A stretch of DNA of 64,000 nt from Denitratimonas sp037478135 (lineage in GTDB: Bacteria; Pseudomonadota; Gammaproteobacteria; Xanthomonadales; Xanthomonadaceae). The position numbers and the translations under genes are program-made. The stretch's first letter is position 1. Every line of letters begins with the position of its first letter. The notes under the pieces are model-generated. The model saw only the letters and a program-made list of their open reading frames with translations, searched no databases and was not told where the DNA came from. The stretch is taken from the NCBI RefSeq assembly GCF_037478135.1, contig NZ_JBBHDV010000015.1:10457-74456 (forward strand). Reading direction: 5' to 3'. Positions 7,978 through 16,953 of this stretch are shown here, one piece after another.

Positions 7978-9873
7978 ATGAGTGCCTGGTCCATCGACGA
8001 CGCCCGTCGCACCTATTCCATTGCCCACTGGGGCGAAGGCTATTTCGACATCGACGCCCGGGGCCGCGTGACGGTTCGGCCACACGGTGCCGACGGCCCC
8101 CAGATCGCGTTGCCCGAAGCGGTCGACGCGGCCTTGGCCGACGGCTTGAAGCTGCCGCTGCTGCTGCGCTTTTCCGATGTGCTCGGGCATCGCCTCGGGC
8201 GCTTGCAGGCCGCGTTCGCACAAGCCATGCAGGACCTGGACTACAGCGGCGGCTACACCGCGATCTATCCGATCAAGGTCAACCAGCACCGCAGCGTGGC
8301 CGGCGAACTGGCGCGCCACGCCGGTGAAGGTTTCGGCCTGGAAGCCGGTTCCAAGCCGGAACTAATGGCCGTGCTGGCGCTCTCGCGCCCGGGCGGCACG
8401 ATCATCTGCAACGGCTACAAGGACCGCGAATACATCCGCCTGGCGCTGATCGGCCGCAAGCTCGGCCTCAACACCTTCATCGTCATCGAGAAGGCCTCCG
8501 AGCTGCCGCTGGTGATCGAGGAAGCGCGCGCGCTGGGCGTCAAGCCCGGCCTCGGCGTGCGCATGCGGCTGGCCTCGCTGGGCGCCGGCAAATGGCAGAA
8601 CTCCGGCGGCGACAAGGCCAAGTTCGGGCTTTCGCCGCGCCAGCTGCTGGACCTGATCGCGCAATTGCGCGACGCCGATCTGCTGGATTGCCTGCAACTG
8701 CTGCACTTCCACATGGGCAGCCAGATTTCCAATGTGCGCGACATCGCCAACGGCATGCGCGAAGCAGTGCGCTATTTCGTCGAAGTCTCGCGCGCCGGCT
8801 GCGCGATCCGCTACATGGACGTGGGCGGCGGCCTCGGCGTGGACTACGAAGGCACGCGCTCGCGCGGCTTCTGTTCGATCAACTACGGCCTGGCCCAGTA
8901 CGCCGCCACCATTGTGCAGCCGCTGGCCGAAGCCTGCGCCGTGCACGGCTTGCCGCCGCCGCGCGTGCTGACCGAATCCGGCCGCGCCCTGACCGCACAC
9001 CACGCGGTGCTGGTGGCCAACGTCTCGGAAGTGGAGGCCGCGCCGCAAGGCTCGGTGCCGCCACCGGAAGACGACGAACCGGCCGTGATCCGCCACCTGC
9101 GCGAAGTGCACGCCGCACTCGGCGAGCGCCCGGCCAAGGAACTGTTCCACGAGGCCCAGCACTACCAGTCCGAAGGCCTGGACCTGTACGCCCTGGGCCA
9201 ACTCGACCTGCGCCAGCGCGCGCGCCTGGATGATCTTTTCTACGCCATCGCGCACGGCGTGCGGGCCCGACTCTCCTACGACGAGAAAAACCATCGCGCG
9301 GTGCTGGACGAACTGGCCGAACGGCTGGTCGACAAGTATTTCGTGAACTTCTCGGTGTTCGAATCGGTGCCCGATGTCTGGGCCATCGAGCAGGTGTTCC
9401 CGATCATGCCGATCGCGCGGCTCGACCAAGCCCCGACCCGACGCGGCGTGATCGCCGACCTGACCTGTGATTCGGACGGCCGCATCGACACCTATGTCGA
9501 TGATGGCGATCTGGACACGTCGATGGCGCTGCACCAGCCGCTTCCTGGCGAAAGCTATCGCCTCGGCTTCTTCATGGTTGGCGCCTACCAGGACACGCTG
9601 GGCGACATCCACAACCTGTTCGGCGACACCGACGCGGTGGACCTGCGGCTCGAGAACGGCCACTTCCGCTTCGAGCGCAGCCGCCGTGGCGATACCTCGG
9701 ACGTGATGCTGGACTATGTTGGCTACCAATTGAGCGATTTGCGCGCGCGTTACGCCCACATGATCGCGGCCGCCGCGCTGCCCGCCGATGAATCCGAGCA
9801 GCTTGCCGCCGCCCTGGAAGCCGGCCTGACCGGCTACACCTACCTGGCTGATGAATCGCTGGGCAAAGCCTGA
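7978..9873 (+). CDS. speA: Biosynthetic arginine decarboxylase
   Basis: 631 residues. A PLP enzyme converting arginine to agmatine, the first step to putrescine. The N-terminus SIDDARRTYSIAHWGEGYFD is characteristic of SpeA. The PLP lysine lies in YPIKVNQHRSV. The substrate and cofactor region has LQLLHFHMGSQISN, YMDVGGGLGVDYEG and LTESGRALTAHHAV. The late CDSDGRIDTYV supplies the second half of the active site. Length matches the roughly 630-660 residues of bacterial SpeA. It is divergent from speE. Confidence 0.96.
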   Translation: MSAWSIDDARRTYSIAHWGEGYFDIDARGRVTVRPHGADGPQIALPEAVDAALADGLKLPLLLRFSDVLGHRLGRLQAAFAQAMQDLDYSGGYTAIYPIKVNQHRSVAGELARHAGEGFGLEAGSKPELMAVLALSRPGGTIICNGYKDREYIRLALIGRKLGLNTFIVIEKASELPLVIEEARALGVKPGLGVRMRLASLGAGKWQNSGGDKAKFGLSPRQLLDLIAQLRDADLLDCLQLLHFHMGSQISNVRDIANGMREAVRYFVEVSRAGCAIRYMDVGGGLGVDYEGTRSRGFCSINYGLAQYAATIVQPLAEACAVHGLPPPRVLTESGRALTAHHAVLVANVSEVEAAPQGSVPPPEDDEPAVIRHLREVHAALGERPAKELFHEAQHYQSEGLDLYALGQLDLRQRARLDDLFYAIAHGVRARLSYDEKNHRAVLDELAERLVDKYFVNFSVFESVPDVWAIEQVFPIMPIARLDQAPTRRGVIADLTCDSDGRIDTYVDDGDLDTSMALHQPLPGESYRLGFFMVGAYQDTLGDIHNLFGDTDAVDLRLENGHFRFERSRRGDTSDVMLDYVGYQLSDLRARYAHMIAAAALPADESEQLAAALEAGLTGYTYLADESLGKA

Positions 9874-9921
9874 GCGAGCATTCCCACTTCCCGCCGGAAT
9901 AACCTGATTGTTGAGGCCGTG

Positions 9922-10815
9922 ATGACGACACCTGCACCTTCCCACACGCACTCGCACCTGCGCTGCGGCTTCATTGGCCTGGGTGCGATGGGTGCGCCGA
10001 TGGCCGGCCACCTGGCCGCAAAAGACCTGCTGACGGTGGTCGGCAACCGCACGCTCGCCAAGGCCGAGGCGTTGGCGGCGGCCCTGAAGGTGAAGGCGGC
10101 ACCCGCACCGGCCGATTTCGCCGATTGCGATGTGGTGATGCTGTGCGTGTCGGGCGATACCGATGTGCTGGACAATGTGCGGGCGCTGGCGCCGGTGCTG
10201 AAACCGGGCGGCATCGTCGTCGATCACTCCACGGTGGCGCGCGATACCGCGATCAGCGCCGCAGCAATACTGGCCGAACGCGGCATCGGCTTCATCGATG
10301 CGCCGGTCTCCGGCGGCGTGGAAGGTGCGCGCAACGGCAGGCTTTCGATCATGTGCGGCGGTGAGGCCGCGCTGCTGGAAACCGTGCGACCGGCACTGGA
10401 ATGCTACGCCGCACGCATCTCGCTGATGGGTGTCACCGGCGCCGGACAGGCCACCAAGGCGGTCAATCAGGTGATGGTGGCCGGCATCAACGAAGCGGTC
10501 TGCGAAGCGCTGGCACTGGGCGCGAAACTCGGACTGGATGCCGACACGTTGCTGCCGACGCTGGGCTCGGGCGCGGCCGCGAACTGGTTTCTGGACAAAC
10601 GCGGCGCAACGATGCTGCGTGGCGAGTTCGTCCCCGGCTTCAAGTGCGCGCACATGCTCAAGGACCTGCACATCGCCAGCGCCACGGCGACGTCCGCCGG
10701 GGTCGCGCACCCCGCCACAATGCAGGCACTGGCCGACTACAACACCCTGGTCGAAGAAGGTTTCGGCGATGCCGACACTTCGGCGCTGATCGCGTTGAAG
10801 CTGTCCGGCGACTGA
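9922..10815 (+). CDS. NAD(P)-dependent beta-hydroxyacid dehydrogenase
   Basis: 297 residues. N-terminal Rossmann motif FIGLGAMGAPMAGHL, the family signature FIDAPVSGGVEGARNGRL, and the catalytic lysine in GAGQATKAVNQVMVAG. This is the 3-hydroxyisobutyrate / tartronate semialdehyde / succinic semialdehyde reductase family, and members cannot be told apart by motif alone. A valine-degradation role would suit the nearby branched-chain amino acid genes, but that is inference. A GTG one codon upstream (9919) is an alternative start. It follows speA by 48 bp on the same strand. Confidence 0.88.
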   Translation: MTTPAPSHTHSHLRCGFIGLGAMGAPMAGHLAAKDLLTVVGNRTLAKAEALAAALKVKAAPAPADFADCDVVMLCVSGDTDVLDNVRALAPVLKPGGIVVDHSTVARDTAISAAAILAERGIGFIDAPVSGGVEGARNGRLSIMCGGEAALLETVRPALECYAARISLMGVTGAGQATKAVNQVMVAGINEAVCEALALGAKLGLDADTLLPTLGSGAAANWFLDKRGATMLRGEFVPGFKCAHMLKDLHIASATATSAGVAHPATMQALADYNTLVEEGFGDADTSALIALKLSGD

Positions 10816-10996
10816 TCCGCACCCGGTCCGCATGCGGCGTTGCAGCACTGCCGCCGATGGTTTTTGTGCCTGTCCCTTTGCGGTATAAAGGCGGCGCAGG
10901 GGCCACCGTCTGATCGCGTACACGCAGCATCCGGAGCGCCCGCTGCACGGGCCGCCCGATACATGCAGCGCGCTGGACGCACCGGGGAAATCACTG

Positions 10997-12358
10997 ATGA
11001 ACGCGCATTCCATCGGCTCCTGCCTGCTCGCTGCCTGCCTGTTTGCCGCCCTGCTCTGGCCCGCCGATACACCCGCCTCGGCGCTGGACGACGTGCAGTT
11101 CCAGGACGTGGTCACCGGCGTGCCCGGCGTGCTCGCCATCCGCCATGCAGGCGATGGCAGCGGCCGCCTGTTCCTGGCCACGCAAGGCGGCCAGATCCGG
11201 GTGGTGGACTCCGACGGCAACCTCTTGGCCACGCCCTTTCTCAATATCGGATCAGGCGGTACCGCGCCGCCGTTGAACTTCAGCAATAGCGGCGAACGTG
11301 GCCTGCTGGGGCTGGCCTTTCATCCGCAGTACCTCGACAACGGCCAGTTCTATATCAATTACACCGACAGCAGTGGCGACACCGTGGTGGCCCGTTATCA
11401 GGTTTCGGGCACAGACCCGAACCAGGCCAACGCATCCAGCGGCCAGGTCATTCTGCGGGTATACCAGCCGTTCGCGAACCACAACGGCGGCGATATCCAC
11501 TTCGGCCCGGACGGTTATCTGTATGTCGGCATGGGCGATGGCGGCAACAGCAATGACCCGTGCAATGCCGGGCAGTCGTTGACACCGGCCGGGATCAGTG
11601 GCTGCTCGGCGGACGACATATTCACCGGACCGGCGCCCACCGGAGTGCCGCGCGGCAATGCCAGCTCCCCTGCCTTGTTGGGCAAGATGCTGCGTATCGA
11701 CGTGGACAGCACCGACACACCGGACGGGGCCGACCTGTGCGGCGCCGATCCTGCGCTGCGCCGTTATGGCATCCCGCCCGACAACCCGTTCGCCGGTGAT
11801 GCCGGGAGCAGCGCCAGTGCCTGCGACGAGATCTACCACTACGGCCTGCGCAATCCGTGGCGCTTCAGCTTTGATCGCCAGACGCATGACCTGATCATCG
11901 GCGATGTGGGCCAAAGCACCTGGGAAGAAATGAATCTGGTGTCCGGCGCCGCCAGCGGCCTGAATTTCGGTTGGAAAGTTTGCGAGGGATTCAACCTGCG
12001 CGGCAGTTCCTCGAACGTCTGCACGCTGCCCGGCCGCACCGACCCCATCGTCGTCTATCCGCGCAGCGTCGGCATTTCGATCACCGGCGGCTACCGTTAT
12101 CGCGGCCCGTACACCGGCCTGCACGGGGTGTTGTTCTTCGGTGACTACGGCATGGGCGGCAAGGTGTTCGCCGCAACCGAAAGCGATGGAACCTGGTCGA
12201 TCGCGAAGACCTGGACCAGCATGGGCACCATCACCAGCTTCGGCGAGGACGAAGCCGGGCACCTGTACGTCAATCACATGGGCAGCGGCATCGTGCGCCG
12301 TATCGTCGGCCCGATGGCGCAGGAATCGATCTTCGCCGACGGTTTCGAAAGTCCGTGA
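10997..12358 (+). CDS. Secreted PQQ-dependent sugar dehydrogenase-like beta-propeller
   Basis: 453 residues. A signal peptide is followed by the soluble glucose/aldose dehydrogenase (GSDH/YliI-like) six-bladed propeller. Motifs: GVPGVLAIRHAGDGSGRLFL, RGLLGLAFHPQYLDNGQFY, the catalytic-His type FANHNGGDIHFGPDGYLYVG, GMGDGGNSNDP, GLRNPWRFSFD, IGDVGQSTWEEMNL and GYRYRG. The protein ends in ESIFADGFESP. A terminal DGFE-type motif recurs in secreted Xanthomonadales proteins and may be a sorting tag. Substrate is unknown; other family members (for example hedgehog-interacting-like proteins) share this fold. Confidence 0.85.
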   Translation: MNAHSIGSCLLAACLFAALLWPADTPASALDDVQFQDVVTGVPGVLAIRHAGDGSGRLFLATQGGQIRVVDSDGNLLATPFLNIGSGGTAPPLNFSNSGERGLLGLAFHPQYLDNGQFYINYTDSSGDTVVARYQVSGTDPNQANASSGQVILRVYQPFANHNGGDIHFGPDGYLYVGMGDGGNSNDPCNAGQSLTPAGISGCSADDIFTGPAPTGVPRGNASSPALLGKMLRIDVDSTDTPDGADLCGADPALRRYGIPPDNPFAGDAGSSASACDEIYHYGLRNPWRFSFDRQTHDLIIGDVGQSTWEEMNLVSGAASGLNFGWKVCEGFNLRGSSSNVCTLPGRTDPIVVYPRSVGISITGGYRYRGPYTGLHGVLFFGDYGMGGKVFAATESDGTWSIAKTWTSMGTITSFGEDEAGHLYVNHMGSGIVRRIVGPMAQESIFADGFESP

Positions 12359-12413
12359 TGTCCGGGTCCGGCGTGCAGCGAGCACCACTGTGCGCTGGAC
12401 CTGATCCTGACCG

Positions 12414-13331
12414 TCAGTGCGCGCGGCCGAAGCGCCGTTCGTTCGGGATGCGCGCCAGCTTGCTGGCCGGTTCGCGCGAAAGTTCGGCATTGATCCAGCG
12501 CGCGGTGTCGCACAGCGCGTCCAGATCCACGCCGGTGCGCAGGCCCAGCCCTTCGAGTTGCCAGACCAGATCCTCGCTCGCCAGATTGCCGCTGGCACCC
12601 TGCGCGTAAGGGCAACCACCCAATCCGGCGACGGCAGCGTCAACCACGCGCACGCCGGCTTCCAGACAGGCGAAGACATTGGCCAGCGCCTGGCCATAGG
12701 TATCGTGGAAGTGCACCGCAAGGCGCTCCATCGGCACTTCGCTGGCGCAGGCTTGCAGCATCTCGCGGGCCTGTTTCGCGGTGCCGACGCCGATGGTGTC
12801 GCCGAGCGATATCTCGGCGCAGCCCATCTCGTGCAGCGCGGCAGTCACGCGCACCACGTCGGCCAGCGGCACCGCACCTTGGTACGGACAGCCGAGCACG
12901 GTGGAGACATAGCCACGCACCCACAGGCCGGCCTCGCGCGCGCGCGCCACGACCGGGGTCAGGCGTTGCAGCGAGCCGTCCACGTCGATGTTGGTGTTCT
13001 TCAGATTGAACGCGTCCGAGGCGGCGGTGAACACGGCGATCCCGCGCACACCTGATGCCAGCGCGCGCTCAAGCCCTTTTTCGTTGGGCACCAGCACCGG
13101 ATGCATCACGCCTTCACGCGGGGTGATGCCGGCCAGTACCTCGGCCGCATCGGCCATCTGCGGAATCCATTTCGGGCTGACGAAGCTGGTGGCTTCCACC
13201 ACCAGAAAACCGCAGGCCGAAAGCCGGTCGATCAGCGCGATCTTGGTCGCGGTGGGCACCTGTGCGGATTCGTTCTGCAGGCCATCGCGCGGGCCGACTT
13301 CAACGATGCGGATCTGATCGTTGCTGCTCAT
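12414..13331 (-). CDS. liuE: Hydroxymethylglutaryl-CoA lyase
   Basis: 305 residues. It cleaves HMG-CoA to acetoacetate and acetyl-CoA, the last step of leucine breakdown. Signatures: VEVGPRDGLQNE, VEATSFVSPKWIPQMAD, GYVSTVLGCPYQG, ISLGDTIGVGT, HFHDTYGQALAN, and the catalytic-Cys loop VAGLGGCPYAQGASGNLASED. Its start overlaps the liuD stop by 4 bp, indicating translational coupling. It is the last gene of the liu operon. Confidence 0.95.
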   Translation of the reverse strand: MSSNDQIRIVEVGPRDGLQNESAQVPTATKIALIDRLSACGFLVVEATSFVSPKWIPQMADAAEVLAGITPREGVMHPVLVPNEKGLERALASGVRGIAVFTAASDAFNLKNTNIDVDGSLQRLTPVVARAREAGLWVRGYVSTVLGCPYQGAVPLADVVRVTAALHEMGCAEISLGDTIGVGTAKQAREMLQACASEVPMERLAVHFHDTYGQALANVFACLEAGVRVVDAAVAGLGGCPYAQGASGNLASEDLVWQLEGLGLRTGVDLDALCDTARWINAELSREPASKLARIPNERRFGRAH

Positions 13332-15328
13332 GCCTCGTCCTCCGTCGCCGTGAAATCCACCAGCGCGGCGCCGTCGGCCACCTGGTCGCCGACCGCGACG
13401 CGGTAGCCCTTCAGTTCGCCATCGCGGTGCGCGGTGACGGTGTGTTCCATCTTCATCGCCTCCATCACCAGCAGCGGCGTGCCAGCCTGCACTTTCCCGG
13501 GTTCGGCCAGCAGCGCGACGATGCGGCCGGGCATCGGTGCGGAAAGATCACCGCCGTGCGCGCCGTGGCTTTCGGCCTGCGCGATGGGATCGTCGAAACG
13601 CAGCACACGCGGTGCGCCGCCATCGAACAGATGCAGCGCACCCTCGTGCGCCAGCGCGGCGGCGCTGACGGCGGCACCATCGAGCCGTGCGTGCAGCAGA
13701 TGCCCGTCGCGCGTGCCGCTGGTGGAGAAATATTCACCATCCACATCGATGCGCCAGTTATCGGCCACCCACTGCGCCTGCGCGATGCGGACGGTGTCAC
13801 CTTCGTGCCAGCGCAGTTGCCGCGTGGCAGAGCCGGACAGGCGCCAGCCATTGGTCGCGGCCCACGGCGAATATGGATCGGCAGCGTCGCGCGCGGCACT
13901 TTCATCCAGCAACGCGGCCAGCGTCGCCAGCGCGATCTGGCGGGGCGAAGCCGGCGTGGATGGCGGGAACAATGCATCGTGTTCGCGCTCGATCAGGCCG
14001 GTATCCAGATCGGCGCGCGCGAAAGCCGAATCGACCCCAATCAGGCGCTGTAGAAAGCCGGCATTGCTGGCGACACCGGCCACGCGTGTGGTCGCCAGCG
14101 CCTGGCGCATCCTTGCCAGCGCCGTGTCGCGGTCCGGGCCATGCACGATCAGTTTGGCGATCATCGGGTCGTAGAACGGCGACACCATATCGCCCGTCTC
14201 GATACCGCTGTCCACGCGGACGCCCTCGCCCTGCGGCGGATCGAACAGCGCCAGCGTTCCGGTCGAAGGCAGGAATCCGCGATCAGCGTCCTCGGCATAC
14301 AGGCGCGCTTCGATCGCGTGGCCGCGCAGCGGAATCTCCTGCTGCGCCAACGGTAGCGGCTCACCGGCGGCGACGCGCAATTGCCATTCGACCAGATCCA
14401 GCCCGGTGATCATTTCGGTGACCGGATGCTCGACCTGGAGCCGGGTGTTCATTTCCATGAAATAGAACGCACCATCCGGCGCGGCGATGAATTCCACGGT
14501 GCCGGCACCGACATACCCCACCGCGCGCGCGGCCTCGACCGCCGCTGCACCCATCGCGGTGCGGCGTTCAAGCGTCATACCCGGTGCCGGCGCTTCTTCC
14601 AGCACCTTCTGATGGCGGCGCTGCACCGAGCAGTCGCGCTCGTGCAGATGCACGAGCTTGCCGTGGGCATCGCCGAACACCTGGACCTCGATATGGCGCG
14701 GGCGCAGCACGTACTTTTCCACCAGCACATGCTCGTTGTTGAAGCTGGATGCGGCCTCGCGCCGGCAGGACACCAGCGCGGCGGGGAAATCTTCGCTGCG
14801 ATCCACCCGCCGCATGCCCTTGCCGCCACCACCGGCGCTGGCCTTGATCAGCACCGGATAGCCGATCGCATCGGCCTGCGCGTGCAGGAAATCCGCATCC
14901 TGGTTGTCGCCGTGGTAACCCGGCGTCAGCGGCACGCCGGCCTGCTCCATCAGCGCCTTGGCCGCGCTCTTGCTGCCCATCGCCTCGATCGCGGCCACCG
15001 GCGGGCCAATGAAGACGATGCCGGCGTCGGCGCAGGCACGCGCGAAATCGGCGTTTTCCGAAAGGAAACCGTAGCCCGGATGGATCGCCTGCGCGCCGCT
15101 GCGCTTGGCCGCATCGATGATCTTCCCGCTATCCAGATAGCTCTCGCGCGCCGGCGCCGGGCCGATAGGCAGCGCGACATCGGCCAGCCGCACATGCCGC
15201 GCGTTCGCATCGGCATCCGAATACACCGCCACGCTGCGGATGCCCAGCCGGCGGCAGGTCGCAATCACGCGGCACGCGATCTCGCCGCGGTTGGCGATCA
15301 GAAGGGTGTCGAAGGGGCGAATGTTCAT
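13328..15328 (-). CDS. liuD: Methylcrotonyl-CoA carboxylase biotin-containing alpha subunit
   Basis: 666 residues. Biotin carboxylase domain at the N-terminus (LLIANRGEIACRVI, HPGYGFLSENADFA, ASAGGGGKGMRRV, FMEMNTRLQVEHPVTE). The C-terminal biotinyl domain has the lysine motif LVMEAMKMEHTV. Together with LiuB it carboxylates 3-methylcrotonyl-CoA. The ATG at 15328 is preferred to one 10 codons upstream because MNIRPFDTLLIANRGE is the usual N-terminus. It is separated from liuC by the toxin-antitoxin pair at 15452-16107. Confidence 0.95.
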   Translation of the reverse strand: MNIRPFDTLLIANRGEIACRVIATCRRLGIRSVAVYSDADANARHVRLADVALPIGPAPARESYLDSGKIIDAAKRSGAQAIHPGYGFLSENADFARACADAGIVFIGPPVAAIEAMGSKSAAKALMEQAGVPLTPGYHGDNQDADFLHAQADAIGYPVLIKASAGGGGKGMRRVDRSEDFPAALVSCRREAASSFNNEHVLVEKYVLRPRHIEVQVFGDAHGKLVHLHERDCSVQRRHQKVLEEAPAPGMTLERRTAMGAAAVEAARAVGYVGAGTVEFIAAPDGAFYFMEMNTRLQVEHPVTEMITGLDLVEWQLRVAAGEPLPLAQQEIPLRGHAIEARLYAEDADRGFLPSTGTLALFDPPQGEGVRVDSGIETGDMVSPFYDPMIAKLIVHGPDRDTALARMRQALATTRVAGVASNAGFLQRLIGVDSAFARADLDTGLIEREHDALFPPSTPASPRQIALATLAALLDESAARDAADPYSPWAATNGWRLSGSATRQLRWHEGDTVRIAQAQWVADNWRIDVDGEYFSTSGTRDGHLLHARLDGAAVSAAALAHEGALHLFDGGAPRVLRFDDPIAQAESHGAHGGDLSAPMPGRIVALLAEPGKVQAGTPLLVMEAMKMEHTVTAHRDGELKGYRVAVGDQVADGAALVDFTATEDEA

Positions 15329-15400
15329 CAGGCGGTTCCGGTCACACGCGACTGGCACATGGCTGAATACGGCAAGTACGCCGCACTTTCATCGGGTATA

Positions 15401-15437
15401 GAAAAGTCGTACCGTGCACGCACGGGTTTTACTTTTC
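15401..15437. promoter_or_regulatory. Palindromic operator in front of the AbrB/PIN pair
   Basis: Nested inverted repeats, CCGTGC-AC-GCACGG (15412-15425) inside GAAAAGT (15401-15407) and ACTTTTC (15431-15437), end 14 bp before the antitoxin start codon. This is the expected position for antitoxin autoregulation. Confidence 0.55.
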
Positions 15438-15451
15438 GGTGAAGGTTTGAC

Positions 15452-15706
15452 ATGAGCATCCTGACAGCGTCCGCCAAGGGCCAGGTCACGATTCCCGTCG
15501 CGATCCGGCGCAAACTCGGCATCGAGCCGGGCACGCCCGTGCGTTTTGTCGAGCGCGACGGGGTGGTGGTGCTGGAGAAGGTGGAAACGGATATCTCGTC
15601 GCTGTTCGGCATCCTGAAAGCGACACATCCGATGAGCCTTGAGGATATGGACAAGGCCATCGGCGAGGCCGTTGCCGAGCGCTTCGAGCGCGCCACCCGC
15701 CGCTGA
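15452..15706 (+). CDS. AbrB/SpoVT-type antitoxin
   Basis: 84 residues. The swapped-hairpin AbrB DNA-binding domain is clear: SAKGQVTIPVAIRRKLGIEPGTPVRFVERDG. A C-terminal tail likely wraps the toxin. The stop codon overlaps the PIN toxin start by one base (TGATG). The pair is inserted between liuD and liuC in the opposite orientation. Likely represses its own promoter through the palindrome just upstream. Confidence 0.9.
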   Translation: MSILTASAKGQVTIPVAIRRKLGIEPGTPVRFVERDGVVVLEKVETDISSLFGILKATHPMSLEDMDKAIGEAVAERFERATRR

Positions 15707-16107
15707 TGCTTGCAGTTGATACCAATGTGCTGATCCGGGCGCTGGTGGACGATCCCGGAGCGCCGGACCAGTGCCGGACTGCACGACGGCTGCTGGCAAG
15801 GGAAGGCCGGGTCCATGTCACGCAGCTTGTCCAGGCGGAACTGGTCTGGGTGTTGCTGCATTCCATGCGTCACCCGCGCGAGGCCGTGATCGGCGCGCTT
15901 GCGCAACTGGAAGCACACCCCGCCGTCCAGCTCCAGTCGCCGGATGCCTTCAGCGCAGCGCTTGCCGCGATGAAAAAGGGATTCGATTTTGCCGATGCCC
16001 TGATCGCCGCTGAAGCGGCACGCATGGATCTGCGTCTGGTGACCTTCGACCGCAAGTTCGCACGCCATCCCGGCGTCCTGCTGCTGTCGGCGCAGCTTGC
16101 CGACTGA
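15706..16107 (+). CDS. PIN-domain ribonuclease toxin (VapC-like)
   Basis: 133 residues. PIN acidic residues are visible: VDTNVLIRAL at the N-terminus, the central Glu in QAELVWVL, FDFADALIA, and LVTFDRKFARHPGV near the end. Family members cleave RNA and are held inactive by the cognate antitoxin, here the AbrB-type protein encoded directly upstream. The target RNA is unknown. Confidence 0.9.
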   Translation: MLAVDTNVLIRALVDDPGAPDQCRTARRLLAREGRVHVTQLVQAELVWVLLHSMRHPREAVIGALAQLEAHPAVQLQSPDAFSAALAAMKKGFDFADALIAAEAARMDLRLVTFDRKFARHPGVLLLSAQLAD

Positions 16108-16163
16108 CGCCGGGAACGGCGAACAGTGCGTCACAGATCTGCGGCTCGCGGGCAGAAAGAACA

Positions 16164-16949
16164 TCAACCCGCCACCCAAGCCGCACCCCGCTTTTCCAGA
16201 AACGCCGTCAAGCCTTCACGCGCCTCATCCGTGGCGCGGATGCGGGCGATGGCATCGGCGGTGGAAGCGACCAGCGCATCGTCGAGCGGGCGATCCGCGA
16301 CTTCGGCGATGAAGCGTTTGGCGGCGTTCTGCGCCTGCGGTCCGCCGGCGCGCAGCGCGGTGGCGATCTCGTCGATCTTCGCATCCAGTGCCGCGGCGCC
16401 GACGACTTCATGCACCAGCCCGATCTGCAGCGCACGCGTGGCGTCGATGCGTTCAGCGGTCTGAAAATAACGCTGCGCCTGGCGCGCACCAATGGCACGC
16501 AGCACGTACGGACCGATGGTGGCCGGTATCAGGCCGAACTTCACTTCGGAGGTGGCGAACACCGCCGTCTCGGAGGCCACCGCGATGTCGCAAGCGCAGA
16601 CCAGCCCCATGCCGCCCCCGAGGGCGGCGCCGTGGACACGCGCGATCGTGGGTTTGGGGAACTCGGCGAGCGTGCGCAGCATCGTGGCCAGGCCCATCGC
16701 GTCGGCCAGGTTCTGCTCGTAACCGTAACCGGCGGCACGGCGCATCCAGTCCAGATCGCCGCCGGCGGAAAAACTCTTGCCGCGGCCAGCCAGCACCACG
16801 ACGCGCACCGCCTCGTGCGCGCCCAGTGCGCGCAGGCCATCAGTGATCGCGGCGATCAGGTGTTCGTCAAAGGCGTTGTGCTTGTCGGGCCGATTCAGCC
16901 ACAGCGTGGCAACCACGCCGTTGCGTTCGATTTCGATCAGTCCACTCAT
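16164..16949 (-). CDS. liuC: Methylglutaconyl-CoA hydratase (enoyl-CoA hydratase family)
   Basis: 261 residues. Crotonase fold: RPDKHNAFDEHLIAAI, GRGKSFSAGGDLDWMRRAAG (oxyanion-hole segment), RVHGAALGGGMGLVCACDIA, FGLIPATIGPYVLRAIG. The operon position between liuB and liuD supports 3-methylglutaconyl-CoA to HMG-CoA hydration. Start 16949 lies 4 bp after the liuB stop, so the two are tightly linked. Confidence 0.93.
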   Translation of the reverse strand: MSGLIEIERNGVVATLWLNRPDKHNAFDEHLIAAITDGLRALGAHEAVRVVVLAGRGKSFSAGGDLDWMRRAAGYGYEQNLADAMGLATMLRTLAEFPKPTIARVHGAALGGGMGLVCACDIAVASETAVFATSEVKFGLIPATIGPYVLRAIGARQAQRYFQTAERIDATRALQIGLVHEVVGAAALDAKIDEIATALRAGGPQAQNAAKRFIAEVADRPLDDALVASTADAIARIRATDEAREGLTAFLEKRGAAWVAG

Positions 16950-16953
16950 CGCA

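Noticed and set aside
8362..11286. A very long open frame (about 970 codons) antisense to speA and the next gene
   Set aside because: High-GC genes with strong third-position bias leave long antisense frames. The translated product is a His/Arg/Gly-rich string with no motifs, and the sense strand holds unmistakable speA.
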